Shown here: one piece after another, positions 39,333 to 52,043 of the stretch | Layout of the letters: every line of letters begins with the position of its first letter | How positions within the stretch are numbered: the stretch's first letter is position 1 | Assembly: GCF_902148845.1 (NCBI RefSeq) | Contig: NC_043753.1 | Coordinates: forward strand, 7,057,750 to 7,121,749 | DNA: 64,000 bases | Direction of reading: 5' to 3' | DNA from: Salarias fasciatus | Lineage: Eukaryota > Chordata > Actinopteri > Blenniiformes > Blenniidae | Position numbers and translations under genes: made by a program | The notes under the pieces: model-generated | The model's input: only the letters and a program-made list of their open reading frames with translations | Told to the model about the DNA's origin: nothing | Databases searched by the model: none

Positions 39333-42300
39333 ATGGCGGAGTTCGGTAACGGACTACTACGGAGGAATCCCTACTAGATTCGGACCCCGGACATCCCGAG
39401 CTGGAGGACCCGGGAGTCGGCGATGAAGAGCCGGGGTTAGAGGAAGGAGAGGCCCGCGATTGAAGACCCGGTAAGTGAAGGGCATTGTTTAAAGCTCCCG
39501 ACTGAATCCACGAGGACACGCCGTGACCGAATCGGAGTGAGTTTTTAAGGAAAAGCGTCCTGGCAATTGTTGATTTCTTTCACCCTTTACATATCTCGGG
39601 TCCACATGCCGTTTTCGCGTTACTGCTATTATCACCCGCCATTGTGGTTCACGCAGTGCAGTAGAAATGGGTGGCGACATGCGTGGTGTCGGCGGCCATC
39701 TTGGCGCAACAGCGACGCCAGTTTCTCTGCGCCAGGGAGCAGCTCGAGGAGGAGGAGGAGGAGGAGGAGGGGGGAGATCCGAGCGGAGATGCAGGAGACT
39801 GTTAGGGGCGAGGGGTAGGACAGGCCGCCGCCATTAGCCCGCCGCTGTGCGAGTCCACCTCCCTGAGAAGGCGACCCTGCTGACGGTAAAGGACATTTTT
39901 TATTCCCTTGACGGTTGTCATGGCGCTGCTACCGCCGGTCTGTGTACACGCAAATGACGGTGCAGGCAGCGGCAGGCTAACATTAGCTTAATGCGACCTG
40001 CAGTTAATTTAACCAGCGGATCGCTCAATTAAAATCACTAATCGGGGATAAAGGCACCTCGAGCCGACTGCTGTTTGCAGAGATTCTGCTATTATCGCCA
40101 TGTGTCAAGCTAGCGGGGATGTGGCAGCCGTGCACCTGACCATCTTTTGTCGTTTCTAATGGACGACGATCGTGTGATGGACGAAATGTGCACAATCCAT
40201 CCATCCATTTATCATCCATCCATACATCCATCCATCCATCCTTCACAATATCTTGCACAATTAGTGCATAATCCCAGATGATGTGGGCACATTGAGCGCA
40301 GAAGGGGGCTGCGGTATTTGAGGGGCTGGGTTTGCATCCTTTAGCAAAGGAGAAAAGGGAGGGGAAGCTGGCACTGGATATGCGACAAAAATCGGAATCC
40401 ACTGGATGGATTGTTTCATCCACCCCGCTTTCGATCACAGCTTCCTCTCGTGCATGATGTGGATGTATGCAGATGATGGTGGATCGCCAGTCACATGGTT
40501 ACCAGGGGTGCTCCCATTAACATGTCGGTGTGCAGTCTTTATTCCCCCGTGGCGAGATTTTAATGTCCGTGTCAGTGCACCCTGTCGTGCATTTGCATTA
40601 TAGACCTCGTCAGCATCGACAGCAGCCCTGGATGGAGCTGGAGTGACTCCCACTGTGCTGCAGTGCACCACTGTCAGACAGGAGGGTCCGCTCCCATGTG
40701 AGGGCACAATCATCCCACTGTTCAACAGCGCAGTGTCTATTTTCCTTATCACTCTCGGTTTTGTGGGCGGACTTCAGATTGCATTGTGTGCCCTGCTTCA
40801 GTCGTGTTCAGGAACCCCTGTCCTGAGGCAGCATTTTAATGGTCACACTTGTGTGAATAATTCTGAAATGCAAATTACAAAATGTCCAGTGTCGGGTGCA
40901 TTAAACGTCATCTTAGAGCTTGAACCATTGCTTTTACAGTGCATGGAAAGACCAGGAAAGACCAGATCAGCATAGCTTATTAACAATGTCTTTTTCTCAG
41001 ATTTTTAAAAAGATGTCTGGACATTGAGGGGGTTTATTCATGCTGCCTTGATGAGAGAAATCAACCTGAGCTTGTTTATTGATTATTTTATGTTTGGATC
41101 AATAATCTCATGGTCTGAGTATATATTTTTGATGGCCTTCAAGAACAGAGCAGATTAGATTACATTAGATTGCAGGGATCAAGTTTACTGAGGATAGAGG
41201 ACAAAGTATGTCGGAAGACCAACCAGACAGAAGTTTAAATATAAAGCACATTTCTGAAGCCTTTTTTGAGTTGATGTTATGATAGCAGCATCGTTTTTGT
41301 CATTTAGATCATTCATTTCCCTCTTTCCAAGTCTACAAAAGTAATAATTGACTTTATAATGCCTTGCCAGGGCAGCATTTTCTTAGCATATTGAAATAAT
41401 GTTTTGCGTGATTGTGCTCGGTTTCCGGTGTGAGTGAAGTTGTACAAATAATGGACTCTGAGCTCTGATGTCTGCCCTGCAGGAGCTGGAGGCAATCAAA
41501 GCCCGGGTGAGAGAAATGGAGGAAGAGGCCGAGAAGCTGAAGGAGCTCCAGAACGAGGTGGAGAAACAGATGAATCTCAGCCCCCCACCAGGTACGTTCA
41601 TGTTCTGTCTTTATGCCTGCCTAAATACTAAACTGCTGCAGTCACTTTTCTATTAATCAACAATTTGAAAGGTACCTCCAGGTGGGATTATAAGTGGCAT
41701 CACAGTGGTGAAGATTAATAAAGGAGTTTTAAAAGTGCATTAAATATTCATGTTGAGCAACTGTTGCAGGATTTCAGTTCAGTTACCAAGCCAATAACGG
41801 AAATCTCTGAAAACCACAATAGAGCATAAAGCAATGACTGTGAGGAGTTATATACTTGAATAGATTATGATTCTTTATTGATATACATGGTGACATGCCG
41901 TGTTTTAGAAACATATACACCTACCATATTCCTCATTTATTCTTGTGATTTATTTCACTAAATTTTTTTTTTTAAAGTTTTCCACTTTTTGCTTCTCTTC
42001 ACTTCGATTTGCTCTCCTCTGCAGTCGGCCCCGTCATCATGTCCATCGAGGAAAAGATGGAGGCAGATGGCAGATCTATTTATGTCGGAAATGTGAGTAA
42101 CTGTCTTCATTAGTGCCTGGTGGCCCTGCTATTGTAGCCATGTGTTTTGATTGTTGTAATGTTTTAGAACAAACTGATTTGTCTGTGGTCCATCTTGCCA
42201 CAAATATTTGACTGGATTCCTGCTTTTGTCCTTTTTAACAGTGTTTAATCAGGAATTTCTTAAAGACATGCCTGATTTGAAAACCGTAACTTTACTTTTG

Positions 42301-45300
42301 GCTCATTGTGCCAGTGAGAAGTAGTTTCTGTGCTGCTGTAGAGCTGTGAACTGGATGGATGGACGCACGCACGCACGCACACACGCACGCACACACACAC
42401 ACACACACAGATAAGAGATATTATTTAGATGGATTGACACTGACTGGATAAAGCTGAAGCTTTGTGACGCCATCATTTTTCAAGCATTTTATTTGAGTTT
42501 AAATACATTTTAAGCCATTTTTATACTGTAGAAAGTAATCAAGCCCTCTTAATATGAAACCTTTTGTGTTCAGGTGGACTACGGTGCCACGGCAGAAGAG
42601 CTGGAGGCTCACTTTCATGGCTGCGGTTCAGTAAACAGAGTCACCATCCTATGCGACAAATACACGGGACATCCTAAAGGGTAAGGGCCATCATTTTGCT
42701 GTGATGAGTTGGTAAACTCCAAATCCAGGATTGGAGGCCACTGCTATTTTTCTGTAAACAACTGCCAGGTTTATATGAATGATGGAATGTTTTGTTTTCC
42801 TGCAGGTTTGCTTATATTGAGTTTGCAGACAAAGAGTCTGTTAGGACAGCCATGGCTTTGGATGAGTCCCTTTTCAGAGGAAGGCAGATAAAGGTGAGAT
42901 TTGACCCTGTTTTAGATTTTTTTTTTCTAAAAGCAAATACATTTTAATGGATTTCACATGTGAAGTTCTAGATTTGATGAGCAGTATAGGAAAATATAGG
43001 CAACGCTGTATTTTAGTGTCTGAATAAAACAAGTTCAGAAAACGGGCTACTCTTTAAACTAAAATGTGAGTAAAAACTTATCAACCCTAAAATCAGTGAT
43101 TGAATAACAAAATCCTGGTGGGCTACGTGTTTTTGTACTATCCACTGAGCAGGCAAGGCTTTCACAAACGTAAATACCTTTGAGCTGCAGTTCCTCATAT
43201 TTGAAACAAAGTTTGTGATGGTCTGGAAAGTAAAAAGACCCGTTGTTGTAGTCCTGAGAGACAATGAATGTTGTGTAACTTGTCTGATTGTAGCTCAGGG
43301 CCATCAGACACACTCGAGTTCAACCAAATTTCGTCCGGAGTTGGTCGGACCTGTAATACAATAACTTTAAATGTAAGTTGTTCTTTGTTGCGGCACAGAG
43401 GATGATGAAAATATCTTTTTTTTTTTCCACAAAGGCTGATAATTACTATAAAAAATGTCTCCAATCTCACTGTTAATCTGATTTTTAATGATGCAAAATG
43501 CAGCGAAATGTCCCAAAGTGTTCTCTTATTGCCGTTGCATTGTGGGTGTTTTTACAAAGTCAACCTGACAGCATGACTTTGAGACCAGTTTGATAGCAGT
43601 GGGATATCTGGTGTTTATGTCAACATCATCGATATCTCAGCTGTCAGTCTGGTGTATGGTCTGCTACTTCTAAATTGTGGGTTTTTTTTTTTTTTAAGTC
43701 ATTTTCTTTGAAATTTTCACTAGTTAATTGGTTTGGTGGACAAAGGTTAGAGCCTCTTGTGGGCCCATTTTTTCTCACAGGCCTTATGTTTGACACCCCT
43801 GTTGTAGGTGCTTTTGTATTTTTCCCCAATTTTTCTGCTGTAATCTAAATTGTGAACTGCTGCAGGCCTGTCTCGCACCCAGACTCTTGGATTGGGAAGC
43901 CACGGTGTTGTGATGGGTGGTTTATTGACTCGCTGGAAAACACACGAGTTTCACGGAGAGACGGTGTTTAGATGAGCCTGTCCAGACATTCCCAGAACAG
44001 TCATACCTGTTTGGCATGAAGTGCAGCCTGAGAACCCGAACATCGCAGGCATCCAGATTCCCCTAGATTCTTTACGTTTTTAGATACTATATGCTGTAGA
44101 GAGGAGGGTCTTGAACCTATCCTGTCATGTAGAAAAACATTCTTTTCTCCAGATTGGTGACGGTGCTTTGAGTTAAGCTTAAACACGGTGTGGTGGACGT
44201 GTGTGAGTACCGGTATCTGCAGAAAGAACATATATTGTGTGGGTTCCCTTATGAACTGTCTCTCTTTGCATCCAGTTTTTATTTTACAGCTTCTTTTTTG
44301 CATAGGTTATTATAAAATTGACGGTATGCAAATTCCTGACAGCGCAAGTTCCTGTTTTCCTGTGTTTAAGGCTTTTCTTTTGAAATGTCCACTTTTAAAT
44401 GTAAATCAGGGGAGTGAAACATAAGCCCCGCTGCCCAATCTGGCCACAAAACCGCCAATCATGCTGTAAACATTTTTGAAAAAACTCATTACGTGTCAGA
44501 ACAAAACACTGAGATATCGGCGATGCTGCCATTAAAGCTAACAAACTAGCATTAGCCTCGCTGTCGGGGTGAGTTTGAAACGTGTCCGTCGCTCGTCCTC
44601 AGGTCGGAGCAAAGAGAACAAACAGACCAGGCATCAGCACCACAGACCGTGGCTTCCCGCGGGCTCGGTTCCGATCACGGGGAGGAAGCTTCACGTCACG
44701 TGCACGCTACTACAGCGGCTACACGCCCCCCAGAGGCAGAGGACGGGCCTTCAGGTGAGCCCGCGCCGACACGCCCTCACCTCTGACACCCGGGGAGCAC
44801 ACGGGGTCTGCATGCGCTGCACCTCAACCACCGGGAGGAGGGAGAAGTCGTGCAGTTTGTTGGCCATGACGATGGAAACAATAAAGTAGTTAGTAATCAG
44901 TGGAGTGCCGCAGGGCCGATGTAGTTATGTAGATGAATCTTGGTTCCCTCAGCAAATCAACTAGCTGATCTACATAATGATACAAACAAGTGTTTAGAAA
45001 ATTCAATATAAGACTGTCGGGAGTTACGAGTTAATGTTGCATAACTTTAAGACAAAGCTCTCTGTTCAACACATTACCAGCAGCTGTATGTCTTTTTTTT
45101 TTTTTTTTTTTTGTTTTTGCTTGACCTCAGAAACACTAATCTGATAACTCTGCAGCTTCGGCCGTTCAGGTTGAGGTGCTTTGTAAAAGAGCCAAGTACG
45201 AACGCGAGGAGGTTTTAAATGTGTACTGCTTTGTCACCTGCTGACAGCGTTACGTTTTCGGTGTTTTTTTTTTTTTGTGGAAATTTCTCGAACCTGTTTG

Positions 45301-45474
45301 AACCACAGACTGGAAAGTCATTTGACAAATGTAAGAACTTGTATTTAGACTCCTGTGGCACTCTAACTGTGTATTTTGGCTATTAAACCTTAAAGAAGTG
45401 ATAAGTTGTCCTTGAAACATGAGGGCTCTGTTGTTTTATTAGAGGCAGATTGAATTTGCACACACACACACAAC

Positions 45475-45512
<38 letters not shown>

Positions 45513-48137
45513 GACATGTTGGTTGTGGGTTGAGGGCTTCACTGCATGCCACACGTCACATGTGAACTTGCTCCATGCACACCAGTCTGCTGGTCCCGGG
45601 CCGTGCATGCTCCTCTGCGTTCACCCGATCCGGGCCTGGGTCAATGCCAATGCAGCAGAAGGTGTTGGTGCAAAGCTGCAGCACCTGCACTGAATGTTAC
45701 TCATTTGCTCTGGCGCATCGATGGCGTGGAGAATGCAAACTTGCTTTACATAACCGGGAGGTTTGAGCTGGAGTCACCTGTAGCATTTCCTCATGTCAAC
45801 CACCGCATCGGTTTATTTCCAGAGAAAAGCAAAGAGCCTGGTGTTGATCAGATGTTGTTGCACTGAGATCCTGGCAGCTCGCAGGATCTCAGAAGTTTGA
45901 TGGGCTTCACTTCAGAGCTCTGCCTGGCCGGGACACTCCGGCTCTGTTGATCAAAATATCTCCTGCTCTGGATGAGAGCTCTCTCTGAGAAACAAATTCC
46001 CCCCGGTGGAGCTCTGTCTGTGAAACCATCTTCTTTTATCTGTTGACACTCGAGAAGGAGGTGTGGCGTCAAACACGTCGATCAGCATGCCAGCTCGCTC
46101 ACACACGCACTCGGGACCGAGAGATTCTGATCCGATAGCGTCTGAAAAGCATCTGGAGCGTCTCGACCTCAGCTCTCGCTCTATCTGTGATGATTAATGA
46201 AAAGAAAATGTCATAATCGGCTTTCAGTCTTCTCATTTTTCCCCTTTGCTCTCTACTCAAGTGTTTATGTAAACTGCTACTTTTAGAAATTAAAAAAAAA
46301 AAAAAAACCTAGAGAATACTAGCATCTCCATCGGTTCTTTTGTGCAAAAAGTGTCGGAACGCAAAGGTCAGAATCTCTCTAATCAGCCTGTGTGCTCACT
46401 CCAGCCACTCCCACACATACCAAGAAACTAGAGCCCTGCCAGTTTGCTCGCTGGGATTTTGGCCTGCATTTCAGGACAAGGCACACAGAAAGTTTTTGGG
46501 AGAAGCTGTGAGCGTTTTTTCGACATTAAATCAACGCTACAGAAGTTGGATTTGTTACAGTTTGTTAGACGGAGGCAGAGCCTTGAAGCATTGTGTGTGT
46601 GTTTAATGGTAGAAGTTTTGTTGGCTTGATAAGACTCATCGCATGATGTTGAAACGGTGTGTGTGGGGGGGGGGGGGTAACTGACATATTGGCCGTTTGA
46701 GAATTTGGACATGTTGCATTCAGCCATTTGTAATCTGGACTTCAATAATGGCGCTCATAATCTCAGACGGCTCCCTGGAGGTGTTGGCAGTAAGTGCGCG
46801 GCGCGGCCTCCCATTATCTGACGGCGCTGGTTAATGTGTAACGATCAGAGCTGTTCCACCCGAGCTGGCCCGGGGAGCCGAGGCTACATCAGGAATTCAT
46901 CAGCTGCTGGAGTTCAGGAGTGAGAACAGAACAGAAACTGTGCCTTGTCTTGTTGTGAGAGGAAAAATATCCATGGTGAACAAAAAAAAAAAAAGTCTTT
47001 GCATTGCCTTATTGTGAGCTCGGAAGATTTCCACAGTGCTGGTGGTGTTTTCTCTACTGCAGGACAATATTGCATATTGATCATGTGTTAACAGATTCAA
47101 CTCTTCTCAGTTAATTGGAAATAACTTCTCAAAATGATCCTGAAACGGATCATTGCATTGCTGCTCTATCTGCATTGTGCAGCATTTAAGCGCTATAGTT
47201 CACCCTCCGGCCGCTAGGTGGCAGTGTAACACCTCCATGCTCTGAAGCACCATCAGTCACTGTGGTTTTCTTTCCAAGCTGCTTTATCCAGAATGTGCAG
47301 GAACTGTTTTGCTTTTGTTTTTTTCCTGTGTCTATGTTGAGTGTGTGTGCGTGCGTGTGTGTGTGTATGTGTGTCCTTGCATGTAGTTGAATGTCGCACT
47401 CACTCATACACGTACACGTGCACACGCCCTCCTACTCAGTTTCCAGCTTCACTTCCAGAAACGAGGGTTCATTCCTGCAGCCTGACCTGAGCTCATCTCG
47501 ACTACCAGACACTCGGACCTTCGGTCCCAGTGCCACCGCTTTGATTTTTGATTTTTTTTTTTTTTCTCCCCCTCAGTGCTGTGTGTGTGTGGAACAGGAG
47601 GTGTGTGTGTTGTGTCCCCCAGACTGTCCGATCTGTCCGTGTGTGTTGGCGTCTCCCGCAGCTGTCATGCTCGGGGGTCTGTGTGTGGTGCTGTTTGTCC
47701 TCAAGGTCTTTCCCTACAGTGACCCCCGAGGCGGCTCTCGCTCAGAGAGACACAGAGAGAGAGAGAGAAAGAGGGAGAGACAGTGCCTTTGCCGCCCGCT
47801 CACACACACACATACACACACAATCCAACGTTTTTGGAAATTAAACACTTTTGTTTCCCCCCTCTCTTGAAGCTGCTTCCAGCTTCTTTCACCACTGTAA
47901 CGATCAAAGGCACCAAACCTTTAATGACATGTGAACACTGTTTTTTAATATATTTTTTTCCCCCACTTCCTGTTTATTTCCTCTCTCACACACACTCGCA
48001 CACACCTATAATCACTACCTCACACCAGGAAATTGGTGTCCGTCTTTCTTAAGCCAAACAGAAAAAAACTCACCCTCTTTTTCTCTCTCTTTTCCAGGGG
48101 CCGAGGGCGAACAACATCGTGGTATTCCCCTTACTAA
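39333..48137 (+). CDS. pabpn1: Nuclear poly(A)-binding protein 1, 7 exons, two frame slips in exon 1
   Basis: Binds nascent poly(A) in the nucleus, stimulates poly(A) polymerase and sets tail length. Exons: 39333-39470, 41483-41591, 42025-42092, 42574-42680, 42806-42893, 44603-44754 and 48098-48137; 702 nt, about 233 aa. Seen in order: acidic N-terminus, coiled coil ([20 protein letters not shown]), [18 protein letters not shown], one RRM (RNP2 IYVGNVDY; RNP1 GFAYIEF across exons 4-5), then the Arg-rich tail ending [12 protein letters not shown]. There is no polyalanine tract, unlike mammals. Exon 1 needs one extra base near 39356 and one fewer near 39453 to read MAEFGNGL...[14 protein letters not shown]...IEDP. 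The two cancel, so the total stays a multiple of three. Exon 7 is only 40 nt, after a 3.3-kb intron. Confidence 0.93.
40196..40245. repeat. (ATCC)n microsatellite
   Basis: Imperfect CATC/ATCC repeats in pabpn1 intron 1. Confidence 0.85.
42361..42410. repeat. (CA)n/(CGCA)n microsatellite in pabpn1 intron 3
   Basis: CGCA units grade into a CA run. Confidence 0.85.
43470..43807. mobile_element. hAT-like MITE in pabpn1 intron 5
   Basis: The right end GGCCTTATGTTTGACACCCCTG is a clean terminus of the CAGGGGTGTCAAAC family. The interior (GATGCAAAATGCAGCGAAAT, ACAGCATGACTTTGAG) parallels the copy at 9640-9990. The left end was not located. Confidence 0.6.
44407..44583. mobile_element. hAT-like MITE fragment adjoining pabpn1 exon 6
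   Basis: Starts CAGGGGAGTGAAACATAAGC and continues CCAATCTGGCCACAAAACCG, the family left end. It ends within about 20 bp of the exon 6 acceptor, so it may lie over the branch-point region. Confidence 0.5.
44755..48097 (+). other. pabpn1 terminal intron
   Basis: An intron of about 3.3 kb with (CA)n at 45458-45512 and a (TG)n-rich stretch near 47340-47385. An AATAAA lies at 44880-44885, about 125 nt after the donor. Reading through the donor meets TGA at once (AGG TGA). In mammals, retention of the PABPN1 terminal intron is used for autoregulation. Two GC-richer non-repetitive patches (45540-46080 and 46740-46920) have no recognisable coding sequence. Confidence 0.6.
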
Positions 48138-49253
48138 ATCCCCACCCTCCCCTCCTTCCTCCCCCCACCCTTTACTATCAACCCTCCCCCCCCCCTCTAC
48201 CTCTGTCCCCCATTTAAAACAAAAAAAAAAAACAACCCACACACACTCAGTGAAAGAGAAATGTCCTTCCCCAACAATAAAGGAAGAACACCCCCCCTCA
48301 GAAGAGAGAGAGAAAAAAAGACAAAAAAAAAAAAAAAAAACTCCTGGACAGAGAGCCTGACTGGCCGCAGTGTGCGATTGTGTGTGTGAGCATGTGTGTG
48401 CAGAAGTTGGTGCGGTCACCCCCTGGTAAGGTATACGTGGATATTCACGTGTGTGTGTGAGTGTGTGTGTGTGTGTGTGGGCGGGGATGGGGGAGGGTTG
48501 GAGGGTGGGGTTTGGGGGGGACGAACGGTGGCAGTTTTCTTTTGTTTTCTTTTTGAGGGGAGATGAAGATGATGATGATGATGATGATGGTATCTCAGGC
48601 TGCAGATGTGTCTCCTTCGGTCTGGATGTGACCTCCTGCTTTTCACACCATCACCAACACCACAGCCCACCTCCACCCACTCACCCTCCACCAACCACCA
48701 GAAAAAGAGAAAAAAAAAAGAAAAAAAGAGGGAGGGAGGGAGGGGGGCGGCTTCACCGAGAAGAGAGAAAAGAAAAAGAGAAACTGAAACATTTTTTTTT
48801 TTTTTTTTCGTTCTAATGTAACATACATCTGTGAGACTCCACCAGCTTTTATTAAGTGTTTGTTGTTGTTGTTCGGTTTGTGGCTTGGAGTATATCATTA
48901 CCTCCCCTCCTCCCACACCCCTCCTCCCGTCCACCCCTCCCCTTTATGTCTGCCGTTCTTTGCCCGCCCCGCCTCACCTGCCCCCCCCTCCCCTCCCTAC
49001 CTGCATCCTGTCTTCCTCCTGCCATTTTTTCCACTCTTCTTTCAGTGGCAAGGCTTCAGCGTCCAGTAGGATTGTTCGTGCATAAAGTTTTTTCCTACTG
49101 TGGGTGGATTATTTTTATTTCTCTTTTTTTTTTTGGTCCCCAAACTGCTCGTCCATCCTTCCTCCCCCCCTCCAGCATGGCTGCACACCTTTTTTTTTTC
49201 TTTTTTTTTATTCCTGCTGCAATCATTGCCATCATTTTTTTTTCGCCCTTGCA

Positions 49254-49286
<33 letters not shown>

Positions 49287-50105
49287 TGTGCACCTTGTCT
49301 GCTGTCTCCCCCCTCCCCCTTGCCCCCCCCCCCCCTCCCCCCCCTCCTCCTCCTCTCTCTGTATATTAGACCACTTCTTGTCGTTTCAGGTTTCAGGACC
49401 AGTGGAGGCTGACAACCCCTCCCCAGGTGGCGCCGGCCCCCCCCACTGTCTCCGCGGCGTCTCTCTCTCTCTCTGCTCCCGCTATGCACACTCACCCCAT
49501 CCTGTCGGTGTGGGGGGGCGGGGGAGGGGGGCAGGGCGACCACAGGCCCGCCGCGGGGGGCATTTACTACAACAGCAAACGCTGACGACGCTTTTAGTCA
49601 TTTTTTTTTTGTTGTTTTTTTTCTTTCCTCAACATTTCAACACACACACACACACACTCTCACACACACTTACACACAGCAGCACATACAGAGTGGACAG
49701 GGAGCCAAACCCAACACATGATTTATAACACAGAGCTGAGGCCGACGTAGCGGAGAGGCGAGCAGGCAAGTTAACATGAGAGGAAGGCAGGAGTGGAGGG
49801 TGTTCTCTTCGAGGGGGGGGGTGTACAGCGCGGACCGTAGGGCGCCCCCTCCCTGTGACGACGCGCAGTGCAGCCACGGCTCGTCCGAGGAGGGCAGACG
49901 AGCCGCGAACAGAGTGGGCGGAGCTGGTATTTTAGGGCGGGGCTGGGGAGGGAGTCGGGCGGGGTTTGTGTGGAGACCTTTTTTTGGGGGGGGTTTCTTT
50001 TTGGGGAGAAAAAAAAAGAGGGAGTGGGTTTGAACAAATGTTTGATTTTTTTATTTTTATTTTTAACCCATGAGTCTGTAATTAGAAAAAAAAAAATAAA
50101 GACAT
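48138..50105 (+). other. pabpn1 3'UTR, C/T-rich, with poly(A) signal
   Basis: About 2 kb dominated by C-, T- and CT-rich runs, including a C run of about 29 at 49256-49285 and a (GAT)n patch near 48563-48590. AATAAA at 50095-50100 is the probable signal. Proline-rich reading frames here are composition artefacts. Confidence 0.55.
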
Positions 50106-50744
50106 TGTGTAAAAATGAATGTGAGTCGGAGTGAGTTTGTTCTGTGGTTTCGTCCCCAGAGAACAGATTCAATAACTTCTGTTTCTGTTTTCACTTCAAG
50201 ACGTCAAAGAATGTTCAGGTCTCGATAATGTGTCGAATTGTGTGTTCTTGTTTCTTTCATTTTAATATATCCATATACATCTGTAAAATTCTGACAAATC
50301 TTTCAGCGAACACGTCCTCAACTTACAGTAGCCACTCAAAGTAAATAACTAGAATTTTCCAGTAACTTCAAATTTAATTTTAATTTCTGTAAATTTTGCG
50401 TTTGCAGATGATTCATTGATGTCTGTCACATCAAAAACATTGCAATGGTTCAACTTTCATGTTTCAACACTTGAAAAGAAATTCCAGTGAAACTAATGTA
50501 GAAAACTTCTTTAAAAAAAAAATGTCGGAATCACGTTTTCCTCCTGTTGTGAACATTTCCAGTAATCTGATTCTCCTGCGGAGGTCTTAGTTTTCTAACC
50601 CGATTCAGAATCATCACAATAGCAAATTATTCAATGTCATCTGTATTCAGTATAGAGTCTCATTGCCTTTCATACAGCTAATGGCGAGTAATCCCACAGC
50701 ATGATGATACCGCCACCGTATTCTGCAGGAATCCCTGGAACCTT

Positions 50745-51480
50745 GCCGCACTTTGTCACTTTAGAGCCACAAATGTAAATGTTTCATGTGTCTGACCAAT
50801 ACAATGTGAAGTAAAGGAGAATGATATAGTTCACACATTTCTTTACAAATAAAACTGAAACGTGCCTGTGCAAAAATATTCAACCCCAAGTCAATCCACA
50901 TTTAGCTTTGTGCCAAAATGTTGAAGTATCCTTTTAACGGAGAGCATCTGTGGGCAGCAATTTCCAGGTCCTGCCAGAGATTTTCAGTTGGATCAAGGTC
51001 TGGATTTTAGCTGGTCTATTCTCACACATGAAGCTGCTCGGCCTCCCCGTTCCTGCTGAAGAAAAGCATCCCGACAACATGATGCTGCCTCCTCCATGCT
51101 GGGATGGTCCGTCCAGGCTGGCGCGCGGTGCTATTTTTGATAAGTTGACTCTGCTTTGAACTTCATCACGACTTCCTCCCTGGCCCGTCTTCATGATGCC
51201 ATTCATTCACAATTATCTACTAATGAGAACAGCTGGATTTATACTGAGATTAAGTTTCAAAGATGAACTCTATTCGCTAATGAGGAGACTTCAGAAGGCT
51301 CTCAGTTGACCCAAGTTTTTTTTGTGGGGATCAGGGTGAAGGGGATTAAGACTTTTCACTTTTTATTTGTAGAGCAATTGGAAACCACTTATTTTCCTTC
51401 CAATTCATGATGTTTTTCAATCAAAAATATTTAGTGATTGTAATGTGACAAAAGGTGGAAAGTTCACCAAGTATCAGTAC
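50745..51480 (-). mobile_element. Tc1-like DNA transposon remnant
   Basis: The left flank (GCCACAAATGTAAATG, ATTTCTTTACAAATAAAACT) and right flank (ACTTTTTATTTGTAGAGCAA, GTGACAAAAGGTGGAAAGTT) are diverged inverted copies, as expected of long Tc1 IR/DR ends. Between them the minus strand encodes GGGSIMLSGCFSSAGTG, the conserved transposase motif GGGSxMxWGC with S for W, then a short stretch resembling the C-terminal part. Most of the transposase is deleted. A further similar scrap (CCACAGCATGATGATACCGC) lies just left, at 50690-50745. Confidence 0.75.
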
Positions 51481-51849
51481 GTTATGTGTGTGATTATGGT
51501 TGCCAACATCATTTGGCGTAAACCTGTGTCTTTAAATTGAATGTAGATTTGAATATGAGTAAGTTTGACTGTCTCTGTGCTGTGATGGAATCACTAATCC
51601 AATATGATTCAGTCTTTTCCCAGTCCGCTGGGATCGTTCTTTAGATGGACGGACAGTATTTCTGAAGCTCAGCTCTCATGAAGGAAACATGATGTGAATC
51701 AGTCTTTCATGATAGTTTCACTTTGATTGGATCCTTCACAGGTTAATTAAGACACTTCGAAGCCTTCTCGAGGAGACATGAGTGCCACCTCCTGGTGAGG
51801 AATAAAACTAGATCAATGAAGAGATCCACACACTGCAGGCTGGAGCTCA

Positions 51850-51920
51850 TGGAATATTTATTTCTCAAAAAAAAAAAAAAAGCTTGTTGTAGGAAATCCT
51901 CATCTTGTGATTTATTTGTG
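51850..51920 (-). terminator. Probable ngdn poly(A) signals
   Basis: TTTATT on the plus strand (AATAAA on the minus) occurs near 51856 and 51912, 130-190 nt beyond the ngdn stop. Confidence 0.45.
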
Positions 51921-52043
51921 TTTCTTGAAGGCTGTGGAGAAAAGAAATATGTGATGATACACAAGATAAAACCTCCAAAAGATTAACTGTGGGAATTACA
52001 ACTAGGTTAATATATGGGAACCAGCATTCAATCAAACATGGAA

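Noticed and set aside
48416-49728. Several 100-290 codon frames rich in Pro, Phe or Gly
   Set aside because: They arise from C/T-rich low-complexity DNA in the pabpn1 3'UTR and have no domain.
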